A stretch of DNA of 64,000 nucleotides from Saururus chinensis (lineage: Eukaryota > Streptophyta > Magnoliopsida > Piperales > Saururaceae), in the NCBI GenBank assembly GCA_035235625.1, contig CP141141.1:2480001-2544000 (forward strand), written 5' to 3'. Below, in pieces: positions 38,179 to 48,631 of this stretch. The translations under genes and the position numbers were made by a program. A model generated the notes under the pieces. It was not told where the DNA came from. It searched no databases and saw only the letters and a list, made by a program, of their open reading frames with translations. Numbering within the stretch: position 1 is the first letter of the stretch; the number at the start of each line of letters is the position of its first letter.

Positions 38179-39770
38179 TGACAATGGAATACTATGGTGA
38201 TGGTTGGACTTATTTCTTTACCAATACTATTTCTCATATTTTTACATATAACTATTCCATTACATATATAGTATAGTTTATTACATATCCATTTTGTCCA
38301 AAATTAATTGGTTGGTTACTCACTACCCCTTTCATAAGGGTTAATAATTTTAAATAATCTCCTATTTTTTAAACATAACTAAACCTAAAAATAAAACCAA
38401 GCAACAATCAAAATTATACATTCATAGGCTACCAACTCAAAAAAACTATATTATATATGTATTTAAAGAGATTTATGATGTGACTACGCAACCAAAACAT
38501 TGACTACATAGACATTGCATGCCCATAAAAAAAATTAATTAACCCCTAATTTCAATCGTATTCTTCAAAAAGCTATACAAATTCAAAGAGTTTCCTTTAT
38601 TTAACATATATCCAATATTTCAAGTCCCTTAATTGTCAAAACATTAACTCAATAAGCTTATGCTTCACCCCGCCAAAAAATAAAACATACATAAGCTTCT
38701 GGGTCTGAGTATTCAATGCTCGGTTTGGTGAAATTTTTTTTAAAAAAAAGTTGAATGGGGTTGAGTATCTGGGTAGGGTTCATTTCTATTAGATATTACT
38801 TAGTGGTGGATGAGGCTATAAGAAAGAGGGCATAAAGTATTGTATATTTTTATGTATGCCAAATAGGTAATAGATAATAGGTATGATAGAACTTTTTCTT
38901 TAACTATTCCATTTAAAAAATCATTCGGTAAAATTATTCACTTAACCCATCATTAATTTAATTATTGTGTTTAACTTATTAATAGTATGATATAGATAGT
39001 AAAGCTGGAGAACGAGCACCATGGACAACCCTAGTCATGATGTAGCACACAGCCATGTGGCCAAATCTAGCCTCAAGGCCACAGTTGCTACAGGTGGCAA
39101 GGTTAAGCCATGCCACGACACACAGCATGGTATGGTCACCATGAGCGGCTAGAGGTAGCCAAGGGGATGCTGGAAAAAAAAACACATTGAGAATAACATA
39201 AATTTAAAATTTGAAATGCAATAGGGGTAATATTATCTTATCATAGAAAACTACTAAAATAAGTTAATTGGGGAAAGACAAAATTTAATTGAGACACCAT
39301 AGCGACTATTTGACATAACTTTTGCCCTACCTAACCCAATACAATTAACTTGGAGGACATATTTCATGTGCTTCATATTTCACGTGCTTCTTTCCTATAA
39401 CATTTGCCTATTCTTACTCTACTTGGTTGGCCAATATAATTAGCTTGCCATTCTCCTGATCACACTCTTAGTCACCAGCATAATGAAATCTGCACATCAT
39501 GTACCAACCTTTTTTAAACTCGACCTTGGTCTATTTGTTTTTCTGACCTATTCATGTCCACGAGATTCATTTACTTTAGTCAAACTGAAGTGAACATAAA
39601 TCTGTCCGTGTGGGTCATTAAAGCAGGTTGTTTAGTTAAAGAAAAATTAAATATTACATTGCTGTTCTCGTTGGGGTAAAAAAACAGTACAAAACGAATT
39701 AAAAAATCAAAGCCCGTGATGCAGACAACAAAACAAAGAATATCACCTATCAGTGCACTTCTATTAGCTG
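38179..39770. other. Intergenic, no gene recognised
   Basis: AT-rich sequence with no coding frame of note. A 68-codon frame on the minus strand (38979-39185) has no domain. A W-box-like AGTCAA (TTGACT on the other strand) lies at 39578-39583, about 240 bp upstream of the P450 start; such motifs are common by chance. Confidence 0.5.
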
Positions 39771-39774
39771 AGGG

Positions 39775-39782
39775 TATAAAAA
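39775..39782 (+). promoter_or_regulatory. TATA box of the P450 gene
   Basis: TATAAAAA, 39 bp before the ATG at 39821. Initiation 25-35 bp downstream gives a start near 39805-39812 and a very short 5' leader. The upstream in-frame ATGs at 39716 and 39719 lie before this TATA box and so would not be in the transcript. Confidence 0.7.
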
Positions 39783-39820
39783 GGGGTAAGAGCAGAGCGT
39801 TGAGCACAACCACCAAAGCA

Positions 39821-41293
39821 ATGGAGACTAATGTATGGTTTGCAACCCTCATCACATCTCTAGCACTTTTCTATCTGTGTCGAAGGCTTTGGGAAAAAAC
39901 ATCCAACGGGGAGAAAATGGAATGGCCGCCCGGCCCTGCTAAATTCCCACTCTTAGGTAACTTGCACCAACTGGCCAAGGGAGGGAGCCAGTTGCACCAC
40001 ACTCTAGGAAAGCTAGCCAAGGTCCACGGGCGCATGATGACGGTTTGGGTCGGCGGCTGGCGGCCTATGATTGTTGTCAGCGACGCCGAGCTCGCTTGGG
40101 AGGTCCTCGTCAACAAGTCGTCCGACTACGGTGACCGTAATATGCCCTTTGTATCAGGACTGTTGACAGCGGACATGCATACGGTGGCCACAGCTGATAC
40201 GGGGTCACACTGGCACACTCTCCGTCGTGGGCTCCAGAACGGCCCACTAGGCCCTGTCAACCTCTCCGCCCAGTTCAACCTCCAGGAGGGGGACATGAAG
40301 CTCATGATAAATAGCATCGTCGAAGAGGCCCAAAAGAACAACGGCGTGGTGAAGCCACTCGGCCACATCCGAAGGGCCACCATCCGCCTCCTCTCCCGCA
40401 TCTGCTTCGGGGCCGACTTCTCTGATGATGCCTTCGTGGACGGCATGGACAGGGTGGTAGAGGAGGCCATCACCGTCACGGGCCACACCCGTCTCGCCGA
40501 CGCCTTCGCCTTGGCTCGCTTCATCCCCTTACTCAACCGTACCTTCGTCGAGGCCAAGGCTGTGAAGCGTAGCATCGAGGAACTGCTTCGGCCAATGCTC
40601 TCGCGGCCAGCCCCGCCAAACTCCTACCTCCAGGTCCTCCTCAGCAAGTGCCTGCCCGATGACGTCACCATCATGGCCCTCTTCGAGGTCTTCTTGCTGG
40701 GCTTGGACAGCACGGCCTCCACCGCCACCTGGGCGTTGGCCTTCTTGGTTCATCACCAAGACATGCAGGAGAGGCTTTACCAGGAAGTAGATTGCTATGC
40801 AAAAGACCAGTTGCTGAGGGCAGAGGACGTAGCCAAGCTGACATACCTGCAGGCGGTGACGAAAGAGGCAATGAGGATGAAGCCCATAGCACCCCTGGCC
40901 GTACCCCACAAGACGGCGAGGGACACCACGCTATGGGGGAGGCGGGTGGCAAAGGGAACTCAGGTGGTGGTGAACATCTACGCAGTGCACTACGACCCTA
41001 AGACGTGGCCGGAGCCCCACCAGTTCAAGCCGGAGCGTTTCCTCGTGGAGGGGAAGGGTAGCGGCGGTGGGGAGATCCAATCGTTCCTACCGTTTGGAGG
41101 AGGGATGAGGGCTTGCGCGGGGATGGAGGTGGGGAAGATGCAGGTGGCGATGGTTGTGGCCAACTTAGTGAAGGCACTCAAGTGGTTGCCGGAAGCCGAG
41201 GGGAAGCTGCCAGACTTGACCGAGGATATGACCTTCGTGCTGATGATCAAAACCCCACTTGCGGCCAGGATTGTGCCCCGAGTTAAGGACTGA
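39821..41293 (+). CDS. Cytochrome P450, CYP719-like
   Basis: An intact 490-residue microsomal P450 with no intron. Visible parts: membrane anchor (residues 3-20), hinge WPPGPAKFPLLGN (35-47), C-helix W131xxxR135, I-helix LLGLDST (292-298), K-helix E349-A-M-R352, PERF (404-407), and the heme loop PFGGGMRACAGM with Cys432 as iron ligand. The I-helix Leu-Gly-x-Asp-Ser-Thr instead of Ala-Gly-x-Asp-Thr-Thr, the PFGxGMRxCAGMEVGK heme loop and the C-terminal EGKLPDL...KTPL are features I know from CYP719. Members close methylenedioxy bridges from ortho-hydroxy-methoxy aromatics (protoberberine alkaloids, lignans, piperine-type amides), and some do phenol coupling. The substrate cannot be read from sequence. 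I chose the ATG at 39821 over 39716 because it starts at the anchor and follows the TATA box. Codons are GC-rich, unlike the AT-rich flanks. It stands alone between a hAT-like element and a CACTA end 310 bp downstream. Confidence 0.93.
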   Translation: METNVWFATLITSLALFYLCRRLWEKTSNGEKMEWPPGPAKFPLLGNLHQLAKGGSQLHHTLGKLAKVHGRMMTVWVGGWRPMIVVSDAELAWEVLVNKSSDYGDRNMPFVSGLLTADMHTVATADTGSHWHTLRRGLQNGPLGPVNLSAQFNLQEGDMKLMINSIVEEAQKNNGVVKPLGHIRRATIRLLSRICFGADFSDDAFVDGMDRVVEEAITVTGHTRLADAFALARFIPLLNRTFVEAKAVKRSIEELLRPMLSRPAPPNSYLQVLLSKCLPDDVTIMALFEVFLLGLDSTASTATWALAFLVHHQDMQERLYQEVDCYAKDQLLRAEDVAKLTYLQAVTKEAMRMKPIAPLAVPHKTARDTTLWGRRVAKGTQVVVNIYAVHYDPKTWPEPHQFKPERFLVEGKGSGGGEIQSFLPFGGGMRACAGMEVGKMQVAMVVANLVKALKWLPEAEGKLPDLTEDMTFVLMIKTPLAARIVPRVKD

Positions 41294-41511
41294 GCGGTTG
41301 CCGCAAGCGAGGTTTAGGAGTTTCGTGCCCTACCTGAACCCGAGCCATAGTACTATAATTAAATTTGCATGGAGCAATAATAACAGTACGAGTTTAGTAC
41401 CGAGTGCCCACTCGATTCCACTTAAGTTCTAAGTATAAATAAGTCTCTTGTACAATGCAATTGCATAGTATAGAGTAACTTGTTTTATTATTGAAAAAAT
41501 AATGAGTTGTT

Positions 41512-41512
<1 letters not shown>

Positions 41513-41589
<77 letters not shown>
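41513..41589. repeat. (TTA)n microsatellite
   Basis: About 25 uninterrupted trinucleotide units, 220 bp after the P450 stop codon and just before a CACTA end. They generate a spurious poly-Ile frame on the minus strand. Confidence 0.98.
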
Positions 41590-41590
<1 letters not shown>

Positions 41591-41978
41591 ATAAGTAATA
41601 TACACTACAACAAAAGGATCTTTTTGTAACAAAATATTTTACAATAAATAAAAACTATCGCTAATATAACTTTTTTGCAACAAATAAATCTTATTTTGCA
41701 ACAAAAAAACAATCTGTTGCAAATTATACGAGCCTTTTGGAATGATTTTAATTAAATGTCCCAAATAAGATATTATTAGCGACAACTTATAAAATTTATT
41801 ACAAAAGAGAGATTATTTTTGGGACGGCTTAAAAATTATGTCGCTAAATATTATTATATTTGCGACCAATTGTGAATGTCGTCGCAGGTAATATCTTTCC
41901 CTTTTTAATAAAATCTGATATTGATGAAAAGGCTTAAAAAAGGGCGTTCATTCCTTTAATCATCCGTGCTAATTGAAC

Positions 41979-42469
41979 GCAAATCTGCTGAGGAGGTTTC
42001 CTCGCTCAACACCCGTTGGCCACCAATGAAAATAAAACACGTCATTAAGTCATGCTCACAGACAGAAGTCACCCTCACGGACGGAAGGTAACAGAACACT
42101 CCGTCACTGCCTTACTCCGTCTTCCCCGTTTCAAAAACCCGCCTTTAATTTCAAAATGCCAGACTCAAATTCTCATTTTCATCCTCTGCCCTCTATGGCT
42201 CTATCCCGCTCAACGTCGCCCCCTATTGACCCAGCTTAGGAGGGGATACCGGAGCTGGAGGAGGAGGCCGGGAGAAGGAAAAGATGCATCAACATCAAGA
42301 AGAGGAGGGGGGAGGTGGTTTCTAGCAAAGGCAGAGGAGGGAATATGGGAGTGAAGGCGAAGCAGGAGAAGGGGCTAACGGTGGTGGAGACATTGGGCAG
42401 GGAGATGAACCTGCTGGAACTGCTGAGGGATGTGGAGCTTCATCGTTGCCTAGACTCAAAGATGGCCAC
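41979..42469 (+). repeat. Left arm of ~490-bp inverted repeat (gene fragment)
   Basis: This is the reverse complement of 47388-47876 with scattered differences. It looks like a promoter-proximal gene fragment: a non-coding part, then a frame encoding KGRGGNMGVKAKQEKGLTVV and LLELLRDVELH, open in both arms with mostly conservative changes. I do not recognise the protein. In this arm the frame runs 42315-42509. Divergence begins abruptly after GATGGCCAC. Confidence 0.75.
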
Positions 42470-42839
42470 CTCCACCTCCACTGCCACCGGACTGGGCTTA
42501 TACCCGTAGCACTAGAAGATGCTCCCCCAGTAAGCTTCCTCGTCCCACCATAATTCTACATCTTTTAGTGATGATGTTATACCATAATTCGGCTTATGTA
42601 TTGAACATCTACATTTGATAGAATAGTTAATCAAATTACGAATAAGCTACGGCTTTCCTTCATGTTTAGGGTATAGGGTTGAAGAGAAAACTGGTCTGCC
42701 ACCAAATTGAAACCCACTTGCAATGCCACTAGTTTTAGGAAATTATTTGGGTGTAAATTTTTATACATTAGTAAATTTTGTACCTTTGTGCCAGTAGAAC
42801 TATCAATTGAATCAAAGAATTATAACATTACAAAGATTA

Positions 42840-43250
42840 AAGAGAGAAAATCATCCATGAAATGTTTCTAAACGCTATCAGATGTGGACATAAAATCAGA
42901 GATAGAACAAGAAGATCAATTCAGCCATTCAAATGCATCTAGACAAGCATTACAACCTTGAAGTTTTTTATGATAATCAATCTGAACCTGGATGAGCGGT
43001 TATCAACACTAATGGGGAAATATTTAACTTGAAAAATAGGAAGATCAGCGGACAGAAAAATGGTGTTCGAGCGCCCGCCTGGCTGAAGTATGGCTGAAGA
43101 CGAGAATGAGATAATGAAGGTGCGGAGAACGAAATCCCTGCTCCTCCTTCCACACACTCTCGGCCGAGATCCAGTTGCTGCCGGCCGCCTCTTCAGGGTG
43201 GGGGGTAATCCTCCTGCAAGCCCCAGTACCTTTCAAAGAGAGGTACAAGA
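42840..43250. repeat. Direct repeat, copy 1 (~400 bp)
   Basis: It matches 45655-46015 in the same orientation, from AAAGAGAGAAAATCAT to GAGGTACAAGAACA, with a 17-base insertion (near 42893) and several base changes. It may be the 5' part or an intron of a duplicated gene on the minus strand. At its right edge the sequence runs straight into the palindromic satellite. Confidence 0.85.
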
Positions 43251-43690
43251 ACACTGCAACGTTGTAGCATTATCGTTGCAACGTTGTAACAATAACATTT
43301 CAATGTTATAATTGCTACAACGTTGCAACGTTGTTGTTGCTACAATGCAGCATTGCAGTGTTATTACTACAATGTTGCAGGATTAACGTTGTTGTTGCTA
43401 CAATGCAGCATTGCAGTGTTATTACTACAATGTTGCAGTATTAACGCTACAATGTTGCAGCGTTATTACTACAATGTTGCAGCATTATTACTGCAACGTT
43501 TCATCGTTATCGCTACAATGTTGCAGCGTTATTACTGTAACATTGCAGCGTTATTACTGCAACATTGCAACGTTATTACTGCAACATTGTAACAATAACA
43601 CTGCAACGTTGTAGCAATAACGTTCCAACATTGCAGCGTTATTGCTATTGTTGCAATGTTATCTTTACGTTATCGTTGTAATGTTGTAGC
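43250..43690. repeat. Palindromic CAACGTTG/GTTATT satellite
   Basis: About 20 degenerate units of roughly 21-24 bp combine TGCAACGTT (or AACGTTGCA), self-complementary, with ATTACTACAATG or CAATAACG. Unit orientation switches within the array, so long hairpins can form. The open frames across it (43323-43614) are repeat artefacts. The array starts exactly where the ~400-bp direct repeat ends. Confidence 0.88.
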
Positions 43691-45251
43691 AATCAAAGAA
43701 GCAGTCTAATTTCATATAAAGGTAAATAACTGTATCAAATACATAAGGTAAGAATGAAGATTATAGTTACGAGATTAGGATTCAATATCCATTTGATAAG
43801 CTTCTTCACATTAAAAGAGAACCTCAAAGGACAAGTGAAATTTACCTTAAAAATCTACAACTAAAGATAACAACTCTTCCTTCTTCATTTGGCTCTTTTT
43901 ATGGGTTCACCATACAGTTGCGGGATTGGGATCTAGTATCTTTTAATGAGCTCTTTCTACAAATAATAGATATATACAAAAGGTATCTTTAGTCATACAT
44001 GTTGAAATAAACATTCTCTCACTCACAGTGAGGCACATTTACAAAAAATAAATAAAAATCTGTCAGGATGATGAAGTCTCAAAACATAGGTTAATAAGGG
44101 TTCTTGAGCTTGGATATCAATTTGACTCTTCCAAAAGAGATGTACAAGAGAAAACAATATCGCGGAATCACCAAGTGGGAAAATCACAATGACCATCTTG
44201 ATTGATCTTCCTTTAGCTTGATTTGACAAAATATTTCTTCGTGCATAAGACAAAACACCTATGACATCCTGCACTAATTAACATACCCTGATTTCAGAGA
44301 AGTTCAAATCAAATAAGAATAAGTATCAAATAACTTATAATAGATTTAGCTGTTGTGAAGCCACAAGGCAGAGTAGCAAATAGTTTCTCTAAACAAGCCA
44401 CATGGCAAAGTAACAAATGGTTTCTCTAGACATTTCTATTTGTATGTATATTTCCTACATTTTCTCATTTAAGTAATAGCTACATATCCACCACTAGTTT
44501 AGCTCATCTTGGAAAGACAATTAGCACATCTAAAATGCGTACCTATCTGATATAAACCATCAGATAGTAAGATTGCATACAAATTCTGAAATTTTTAATG
44601 AGATTGAATATCAAATGGATACTTTTAATCACCTATATCTTCATATGCCTAATATTAACAAACTGTTAAGACATAAATTTATTTCTAAATCTTGCATTTA
44701 ACACTTCAGTAACTCTTCCAGGGTGTGTATGCTTATGTAAAACAATCTACTTATATCCAATGAAAGAATGTGGAAAGAACAATATCAATTAGTGTGTACC
44801 ACACAATCAGAATGTAAAAGTTAGTTCTCTTCCAAAAGGAAGATTCCTAGAACCAATCAATCAGGAAGGGAGAAAGAACTAGGACCTTTCCAAATCAAAA
44901 CCTCCAATCCCAAGAGCGTAATCCCTCTCAACTTAAACATATATCATCCGCTTAAGATAAGCCATTTGGTTAATGTCCTGTACTTGATAATTGAGCAAAG
45001 AGACAAGTAAAGTGCCCATCAGCAAAACAGATAACATAATATACTGTCAAACAAGTAATGATCTACAACCTTTATCTGCTTAATCAAAGAAGAGATTCAT
45101 AGTTCATCAACAAGGTCAGTCTACAGAACGACAAGTACTTCTTTGTGAGTAAAAATTCAATTATTCAATATACTTGGCAAGTGCAAGGCTGGTTGCCCTT
45201 GGCTTGCCATTTGACACCATTTCCTAATATGTCAACCCACTATTATTATAC
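43691..45251. other. Probable intronic or decayed gene sequence
   Basis: AT-rich sequence lying downstream (minus strand) of the CobW exon. Only short frames occur. It probably represents introns and lost exons of that gene, but no second exon was identified here. Confidence 0.35.
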
Positions 45252-45448
45252 CTTGTTCACAATAATCCAGTCAACATATGCAATTTGTTCTACTGCTTCA
45301 TTGGCCAATCCTTTGGGCTTAATTTCATCAAGATGAAACCCTGCATGCTTTGCACCAACCAAGGTAACCACATCATCCAACTTTACATAATTAAAAACTT
45401 TATCCTCAGCATAAAACGTCTGGATAATAGGTGCAAGTTTTGCCAAGC
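45252..45448 (-). pseudogene. Exon of CobW/G3E-family GTPase gene fragment
   Basis: The 197-bp minus-strand exon is flanked by a perfect acceptor (TTCCTTTGCAG|GC) and donor (AACAAG|GTATAA). It encodes LAPIIQTFYAEDKVFNYVK, then a VTLVGAKHAGFHLDE segment and NEAVEQIAYVDWIIVNK. This is the middle of the GTPase domain of plant CobW/COG0523 (ZNG1-like) proteins, metal-chaperone GTPases, some of them plastid proteins. The exon ends within the G4 motif NKxD, at its usual place just after Lys. The P-loop exon (GxxGxGKTT), the CxCC motif exon and the C-terminal domain were not found. It differs from the usual family sequence at normally conserved positions (D-A-K to G-A-K; A-D-R to V-D-W), consistent with decay. 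Retained introns show a DNA-level copy, not a retrocopy. Confidence 0.8.
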
Positions 45449-45654
45449 CTGCAAAGGAATACATAGAGCTTAAGAAATTGAAAGCTCCAAAAAGCACCCA
45501 AAAACAAGTGTTCAGAACAAGTCAAGTAAACCATGAGTATGCATGATATCTATTGCAAGTTAAGCACAAGATGTTTAGACCAAACAATGTACTATCCAAA
45601 GAATGACCCAATGATGAAAATAAAAAACATCACAAAAAAAGGAACGAGAACTTA

Positions 45655-46015
45655 CTAAAGAGAGAAAATCATAGATAAAATGTTTCTCAACGCTATCAGA
45701 TGTGGACATGAACAAGAAGATCAATTCAGCCATTCAAATGCACCTAGACAAGCATTACAACCTTGAAGTTTTTTATGATAATCAATCTGTACCTGGATGA
45801 GCGGTTATCAACACTAATGGGGAAATATTTAACTCGAAGAACAGGAAGATCAGTGGAAAAAAAATGGTGGTCGAGCGCCCGCATGGCTTAGGTATGGCTG
45901 GAGACGAGAATGAGATAATGAAGACGCAGAGAACGAAATCCCTGCTCCTTCCACACTCTCAGTTGGGACCCGGTTGCTGCCAGTTGCCTCTTCAGGGTGG
46001 AGAGAGGTACAAGAA
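45655..46015. repeat. Direct repeat, copy 2
   Basis: Homologous to 42840-43250 without the 17-base insertion. It lies upstream (minus strand) of the CobW exon and copy 1 lies downstream, so the exon is bracketed by direct repeats. Beyond the repeat there is no satellite in this copy. Confidence 0.85.
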
Positions 46016-47387
46016 CAAGCCACGTCATTCACATTGCATTGTTCACATTGAATACTATATCAAAAGTTGGCCAATCCTCAAAACTTGGAGTTTTGGCTCT
46101 CTACACCTGAAGGAAGAAAAGTGAACTGATTACTTATTAAGCAATAAAATCATCAGACACCAATTAAAAGAAACAACTGAATAGGAAACCTCCAAAAAGG
46201 GGAAAAGAATTTAGGCCATGCCACAATCATTTGGCATACAAAGAAGATTTTGTAAAAAATGTAAGATCAGAGAACTCACAGGCATAGTGAAGCTCATATG
46301 CGAGAAGGAAAAGTTTGTGGGTTCATTTATGTTCCTCAAAAAGGGCATCATTGGATGTCAATGTGCACAATTGCCATCAAATGAAAATAATTCCCCATTC
46401 AAGCCTCTCATGGAACACTCCATCTCTTAAAGTAGTGCAGACTTATATAAAGAAGTAATTAGATAAAGATCTTTCTTCCTTTTATCTGTATCATCTTGTT
46501 ACCTCTACCATGAAAAAATAATGACAGAGAAAAACTGAGAGCCTTTCATTTTTACAATTCCATACAAAATAACAGCTTGATCAACTGAAAGGGTTGCCCG
46601 CATTAATTGACATTATGACATCTAAGCATGCCATTTTACTTGCTAGCAACCACCATAACACAAGCAAAAAATTACCAAAGACAAGACAATTCACAAATTT
46701 GTAAAAGAGCACAACATTTGACAACCTCACAAACATCCCTAAAAAGCTGGCGCATTTGGAACAATTATGCTATCATCCATGTAATTCATCCATTAAACCA
46801 ATCTTAGAAGCAATAGAAAAACGCAAATCAATCATAAGCACGAGAAAAATCCAATCTCTGCCACCAACCAATAAAAAAAATCATTATTAGATGAAAAAAA
46901 ATCTCCAATGGATGAATTATACATCCCACATACAACAGTTTAGCACCAGAAAAAAACAAAGAAAAAATACAATCGACACTGGAAGAAATCGAGATTTCAA
47001 TTCAACTGCAATTCATGCCAGGGACAGGGAATAAGAGGAGGTTTAAAAGGAAGAAGGAGAGTGGCAGCTACCTGTGGGATGGCTGAGATGCCAAACCTAG
47101 AAGGACGTTGTAGACAGAGTAACTTTATTCAAACAAACGGTCAGACATGTGCTGAGAATAAGAAGGAAGATGTGAATCGGGAAAGGCGGGCAGTAGCTTT
47201 TCACAGGAATGGAGCGAAGCTATGGCTAGGGCACGACCCAAGATGGAGCCTTTTGGTCATCGATAGTGCAAGAGGTCAAAATCTGGCGACTTCATTCTTC
47301 ATTCATCACTAATTGTTCGCCAGAGGGGGGAAAGGATAGATAAACAGCTTGATTGCAAATGAATGCAAAAGACTGAGATAAGAGATT
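46016..47387. other. No gene recognised between repeats
   Basis: Short frames only; a minus-strand stretch at 46230-46430 has exon-like composition but no recognised domain. A purine-rich leader-like stretch at 47020-47070 precedes an 83-codon plus frame (47061-47312) with no known domain. Confidence 0.4.
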
Positions 47388-47876
47388 GTGGCCATCTTCG
47401 AGTCTAGGCAACAATGAAGCTCCACATCCCTCAGCACTTCCAGCATGTTCATCTCCCTGCCCAATGTCTCCACCACCGTTAGCCCCTTCTCTTGCTTCGC
47501 CTTCACTCCCATATTCCCTCCTCTGCCTCTGCTAGAAACCACCTCCCCCCTCCTCTTCTTGATGTTGATGCATCTTTTCCTTCTCCCAGCCTCCTCCTCC
47601 AGCTCCGGTATCCCCTCCTAAGCTGGGTCAATAGGGGGCGACGTTGAGCAGGATAGAGCCATAGAGGGCAGAGGGATGAAAATGAGAATTTGAGTCTGGC
47701 ATTTTGAAATTAAAGACAGGTTTTTGAAACGGGGAAGACGGAGTAAGGCAGTGACGGAGTATTCTGTTACCTTCCATCTGTGAGGGTGATTTCTGTCTGT
47801 GAGTATAACTTAATGATATATTTTATTTTCATTGGTAGCCAACGGGTGCTGAGCGAGGAAACCTCCCTAGCATATT
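47388..47876 (-). repeat. Right arm of ~490-bp inverted repeat
   Basis: The inverted partner of 41979-42469. The frame KGRGG(N)MGVKAKQEKG-like is open here too (47309-47542, minus strand), with changes such as LLELL to MLEVL. Just beyond the arm, 47880-47945 repeats once more the ACGTCATTAAGT...CATTGGTGGCCAACGGGT section, a local tandem duplication. Confidence 0.75.
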
Positions 47877-47945
47877 CGCGTTCCCGTCTGTGAGCATCAC
47901 TTAATGACGTATCGTGTTTTATTTTCATTGGTGGCCAACGGGTCT

Positions 47946-48631
47946 AATTAAGTAAACCAACGGCTGCTTCCCTTTTCTTCACTCCCCGCGCCAACGCGAC
48001 ATCGACCTCCTCCGCCAGCAGGTCGTCTCCCTCAGCGCCTCTCTGCTGCAAATCACTCCATCGACGATCTGAGTTCGAGCTCGTCCGCCAGGTCATCCGC
48101 GACTGGGCCTCTCATCCATTCCAAGGTCGACTGGCTGACCTCCACTATGAGATCGATCCTACCCGTCAGGTGTTCCGTGACCGAGCGCCCCATCCAGTTC
48201 GAGGTTGAGTGGCAGTCCGTCGAAGCACCACCCATCCTATCTCGTTCCATACCCAAGGAAGCTCCTCAGCATCCTCCAAGTCCACGACTCCACCGTTCGC
48301 AGCATCCAGATTATTGTTTCTCTCCATGTCTCCCTGTCTTGATTCGCTAAGACTATGATGCTCTGTTTTTTTCTCGTTTTTTTTTGCTTATTACAGTGAC
48401 CATGGTCATATGTTCGGAATGGTTGCTGCAAGGCTTTTGTTTCTCTCTGTCTCTCTGTCTTGATTCTCGAAGGCAATTTTTTTTCTCGTTTTATGCTTAT
48501 TACGGTGACCAGGGTCATATGATCGGAATGAATTCTACTGCAAGGTTCTTGTTTCTATCCATGTATCACTGTTTTTCATATGAATTGATTTTGGGAAGTA
48601 GGAACTGGTTAATTTGTCAATTTGTGATTAG
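47946..48631. other. Leader-like sequence, no recognised gene
   Basis: A GC-rich stretch (47975-48300) with exon-like composition is followed by T-rich sequence. Two copies of a ~120-bp unit (TTTGTTTCTCTC...TTATTACGGTGACC...GTCATATG) lie at 48310-48420 and 48435-48560. No domain was recognised. Confidence 0.45.

Noticed and set aside
39871..41250. Several minus-strand frames up to 149 codons
   Set aside because: They are antisense shadows of the GC-rich P450 coding sequence.
41429..41632. 67-codon minus-strand frame with a poly-Ile run
   Set aside because: It is the translation of the (TTA)n tract.
43323..43614. Cys/Tyr/Leu-rich plus-strand frames
   Set aside because: They are translations of the palindromic satellite.
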